Shown here: positions 31,498 to 32,477 of the stretch, one piece after another | Position numbering within the stretch: the first letter of the stretch is position 1 | Layout: the number at the start of each line of letters is the position of its first letter | Assembly (NCBI GenBank): GCA_958435545.1 | Contig: CAUBGU010000009.1 | Coordinates: 1 to 32,477 of the forward strand | Direction: 5' to 3' | From: an uncultured Collinsella sp. | Lineage (GTDB): Bacteria; Actinomycetota; Coriobacteriia; Coriobacteriales; Coriobacteriaceae | DNA length: 32,477 nt | Notes under the pieces: model-generated | Databases searched by the model: none | The model's input: the letters and a program-made list of their open reading frames with translations, nothing else | What the model was told of the DNA's origin: nothing | Program-made: the position numbers and the translations under genes

Positions 31498-32477
31498 TTA
31501 CAGTTCGTAGAGCGTGGTGAACTTGTCCTGCAGGTAGCTGCAGTAGTAGCGGGCATCGAACGCCATGCCGCACGCGCCCTTGATGAGCTCCGGCGCGTCC
31601 TTGGCGCGGCCCCACTGCCAAATGTGCTCGCCCAGCCAGGCGCGGACGGGTGTCAGGTCGCCGCTCGCACAGGCGCCGTTGAGGTCGACACCGTCGCGGC
31701 ACATGGCCGGCACAAACATGGCGTCGTAGGCGCTGCCCAGCGCATAGGTGGGGAAGTAGCCAAACGAGCCACCGCTCCAGTGCGTATCCTGCAGGCAGCC
31801 GTGCGTGTCGTCGGGAACGGGAATGCCCAGGTACTCGTTCATAAAGCGGTTCCAAAGCGCGGGGATGTCCTTGGCCGTGGCCTCGCCGGCAAACAGCATG
31901 CGCTCGATCTCGTAGCGCACCATAACGTGCAGCGGATAGGTGAGCTCGTCGGCCTCGGTGCGGATCAGCGAAGGCTGCGCGATGTTCACGGCGTGGTAGA
32001 GCGTGTCCTCGTCGACGTCGCCGTAGACCTCGGGTGCGTGGCGGCGCAGCACCTCGAGCAGCGGTCCCATAAAGGCGCGGCTGCGACCCACGGTGTTCTC
32101 GAAAAAGCGGCTCTGGCTCTCGTGGATGCCCATAGAGGTGCCGCCCTCCAGGCAGGTGCGCGCATAGGCAGGATTGACGCCCAACTCGTACATGGCGTGT
32201 CCCGCCTCGTGGATGATGCTGTAGACGTTGGAGATGCAGTCGTCCTCGTAGATGTGCGTCGCGATGCGCGCGTCACCCACGGCAAAGCCCTCGCTAAACG
32301 GATGCTCGGTAAAGGCAAGCGTGGTGTCGTCCAGGTTCAGGCCGACAAGCTTCATCAGGTCGAAGCTCATGGCACGCTGGGCGGCCTCGGGCACGCGGGC
32401 GTGCAAAAAGTCGGCAGCCGGTTGCTGGCCGCGCTCGCCGATGGCGTGCACGAGCGGCACGACCGTGGCCTTGACCT
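31498..32477 (-). CDS. M32 family carboxypeptidase (carboxypeptidase Taq-like), N terminus cut by window
   Basis: This is a zinc metallocarboxypeptidase with broad specificity that trims C-terminal residues from peptides in the cytoplasm. The C-terminal 326 residues are in the window; the family is usually about 500, so the first third lies beyond 32477. The zinc motif HEAGH is followed by MYELG, and GTSMGIHESQSRFFEN contains the family's conserved HESQSR motif. The frame stays open through the edge (VKATVVPLVHAIGERG), so no start should be set here. The gene is convergent with glmM and shares the terminator at 31437-31475. Confidence 0.94.
   Translation of the reverse strand, partial: VKATVVPLVHAIGERGQQPAADFLHARVPEAAQRAMSFDLMKLVGLNLDDTTLAFTEHPFSEGFAVGDARIATHIYEDDCISNVYSIIHEAGHAMYELGVNPAYARTCLEGGTSMGIHESQSRFFENTVGRSRAFMGPLLEVLRRHAPEVYGDVDEDTLYHAVNIAQPSLIRTEADELTYPLHVMVRYEIERMLFAGEATAKDIPALWNRFMNEYLGIPVPDDTHGCLQDTHWSGGSFGYFPTYALGSAYDAMFVPAMCRDGVDLNGACASGDLTPVRAWLGEHIWQWGRAKDAPELIKGACGMAFDARYYCSYLQDKFTTLYEL

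Overview
The window looks like a chromosomal segment of a high-GC, anaerobic gut actinobacterium of the class Coriobacteriia, most probably Collinsella or a close relative. This is inferred from the gene content (a mannose-family PTS with a SIS-domain deglycase-like protein, a DUF4012 protein next to glmM, M16C and M32 peptidases, a rubredoxin, sortase-anchored adhesins) and from codon use. It was not confirmed by any search.

Region 1 (1-7760). The 3'-truncated end of an M16C metallopeptidase gene (minus strand) is followed by a GntR/UTRA regulator and a complete mannose-family PTS: EIIA, EIIB, an intrinsic terminator, a second promoter, a SIS-domain sugar isomerase/deglycase, an intergenic hairpin, EIIC and EIID, closed by a strong terminator. 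Together they look like an uptake and catabolic unit for an amino-sugar or Amadori compound such as fructoselysine or glucoselysine. The sugar would be phosphorylated during import, so no separate kinase is needed.

Region 2 (7761-13954). A highly structured 350-bp intergenic region carries two 74-bp direct repeats flanking a hairpin. It lies upstream of an AlbA_2/HATPase/winged-helix gene of the Schlafen-like regulator type. After a small unknown gene comes a divergent Sau3AI-type restriction-modification pair: a C5-cytosine methyltransferase and a MutH/Sau3AI-fold endonuclease. Their shared promoter region is built around a 48-bp nested palindrome containing two GATC sites. A DUF5710 protein follows.

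Region 3 (13955-24460) is a mosaic accessory island. It contains an ADP-ribosylglycohydrolase remnant, a small very basic protein, a flavodoxin-domain remnant of an FprA/flavorubredoxin gene, an intact rubredoxin, an HxlR regulator, a pyridoxamine-phosphate-oxidase-like protein, a LuxR-type regulator, a pilin-like surface protein with Spy0128/FctA-type domains, a multi-pass membrane protein, a vWA adhesin with an MPNTG sorting signal, and an IS481-family element. The pilin-like gene is switched out of frame by a run of nine G just before its IPATG sorting signal, a plausible phase-variation switch. The IS sits exactly at the adhesin stop codon.

Region 4 (24461-32477) returns to core-like sequence. 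It has a conserved hypothetical with a possible C-terminal endonuclease-like fold and a likely leaderless mRNA, a 182-bp large inverted repeat, tRNA-Val(GAC), an EamA exporter with a slipped C terminus, a DUF4012 envelope protein, glmM with a hairpin in its leader, and a 5'-truncated M32 carboxypeptidase on the minus strand.
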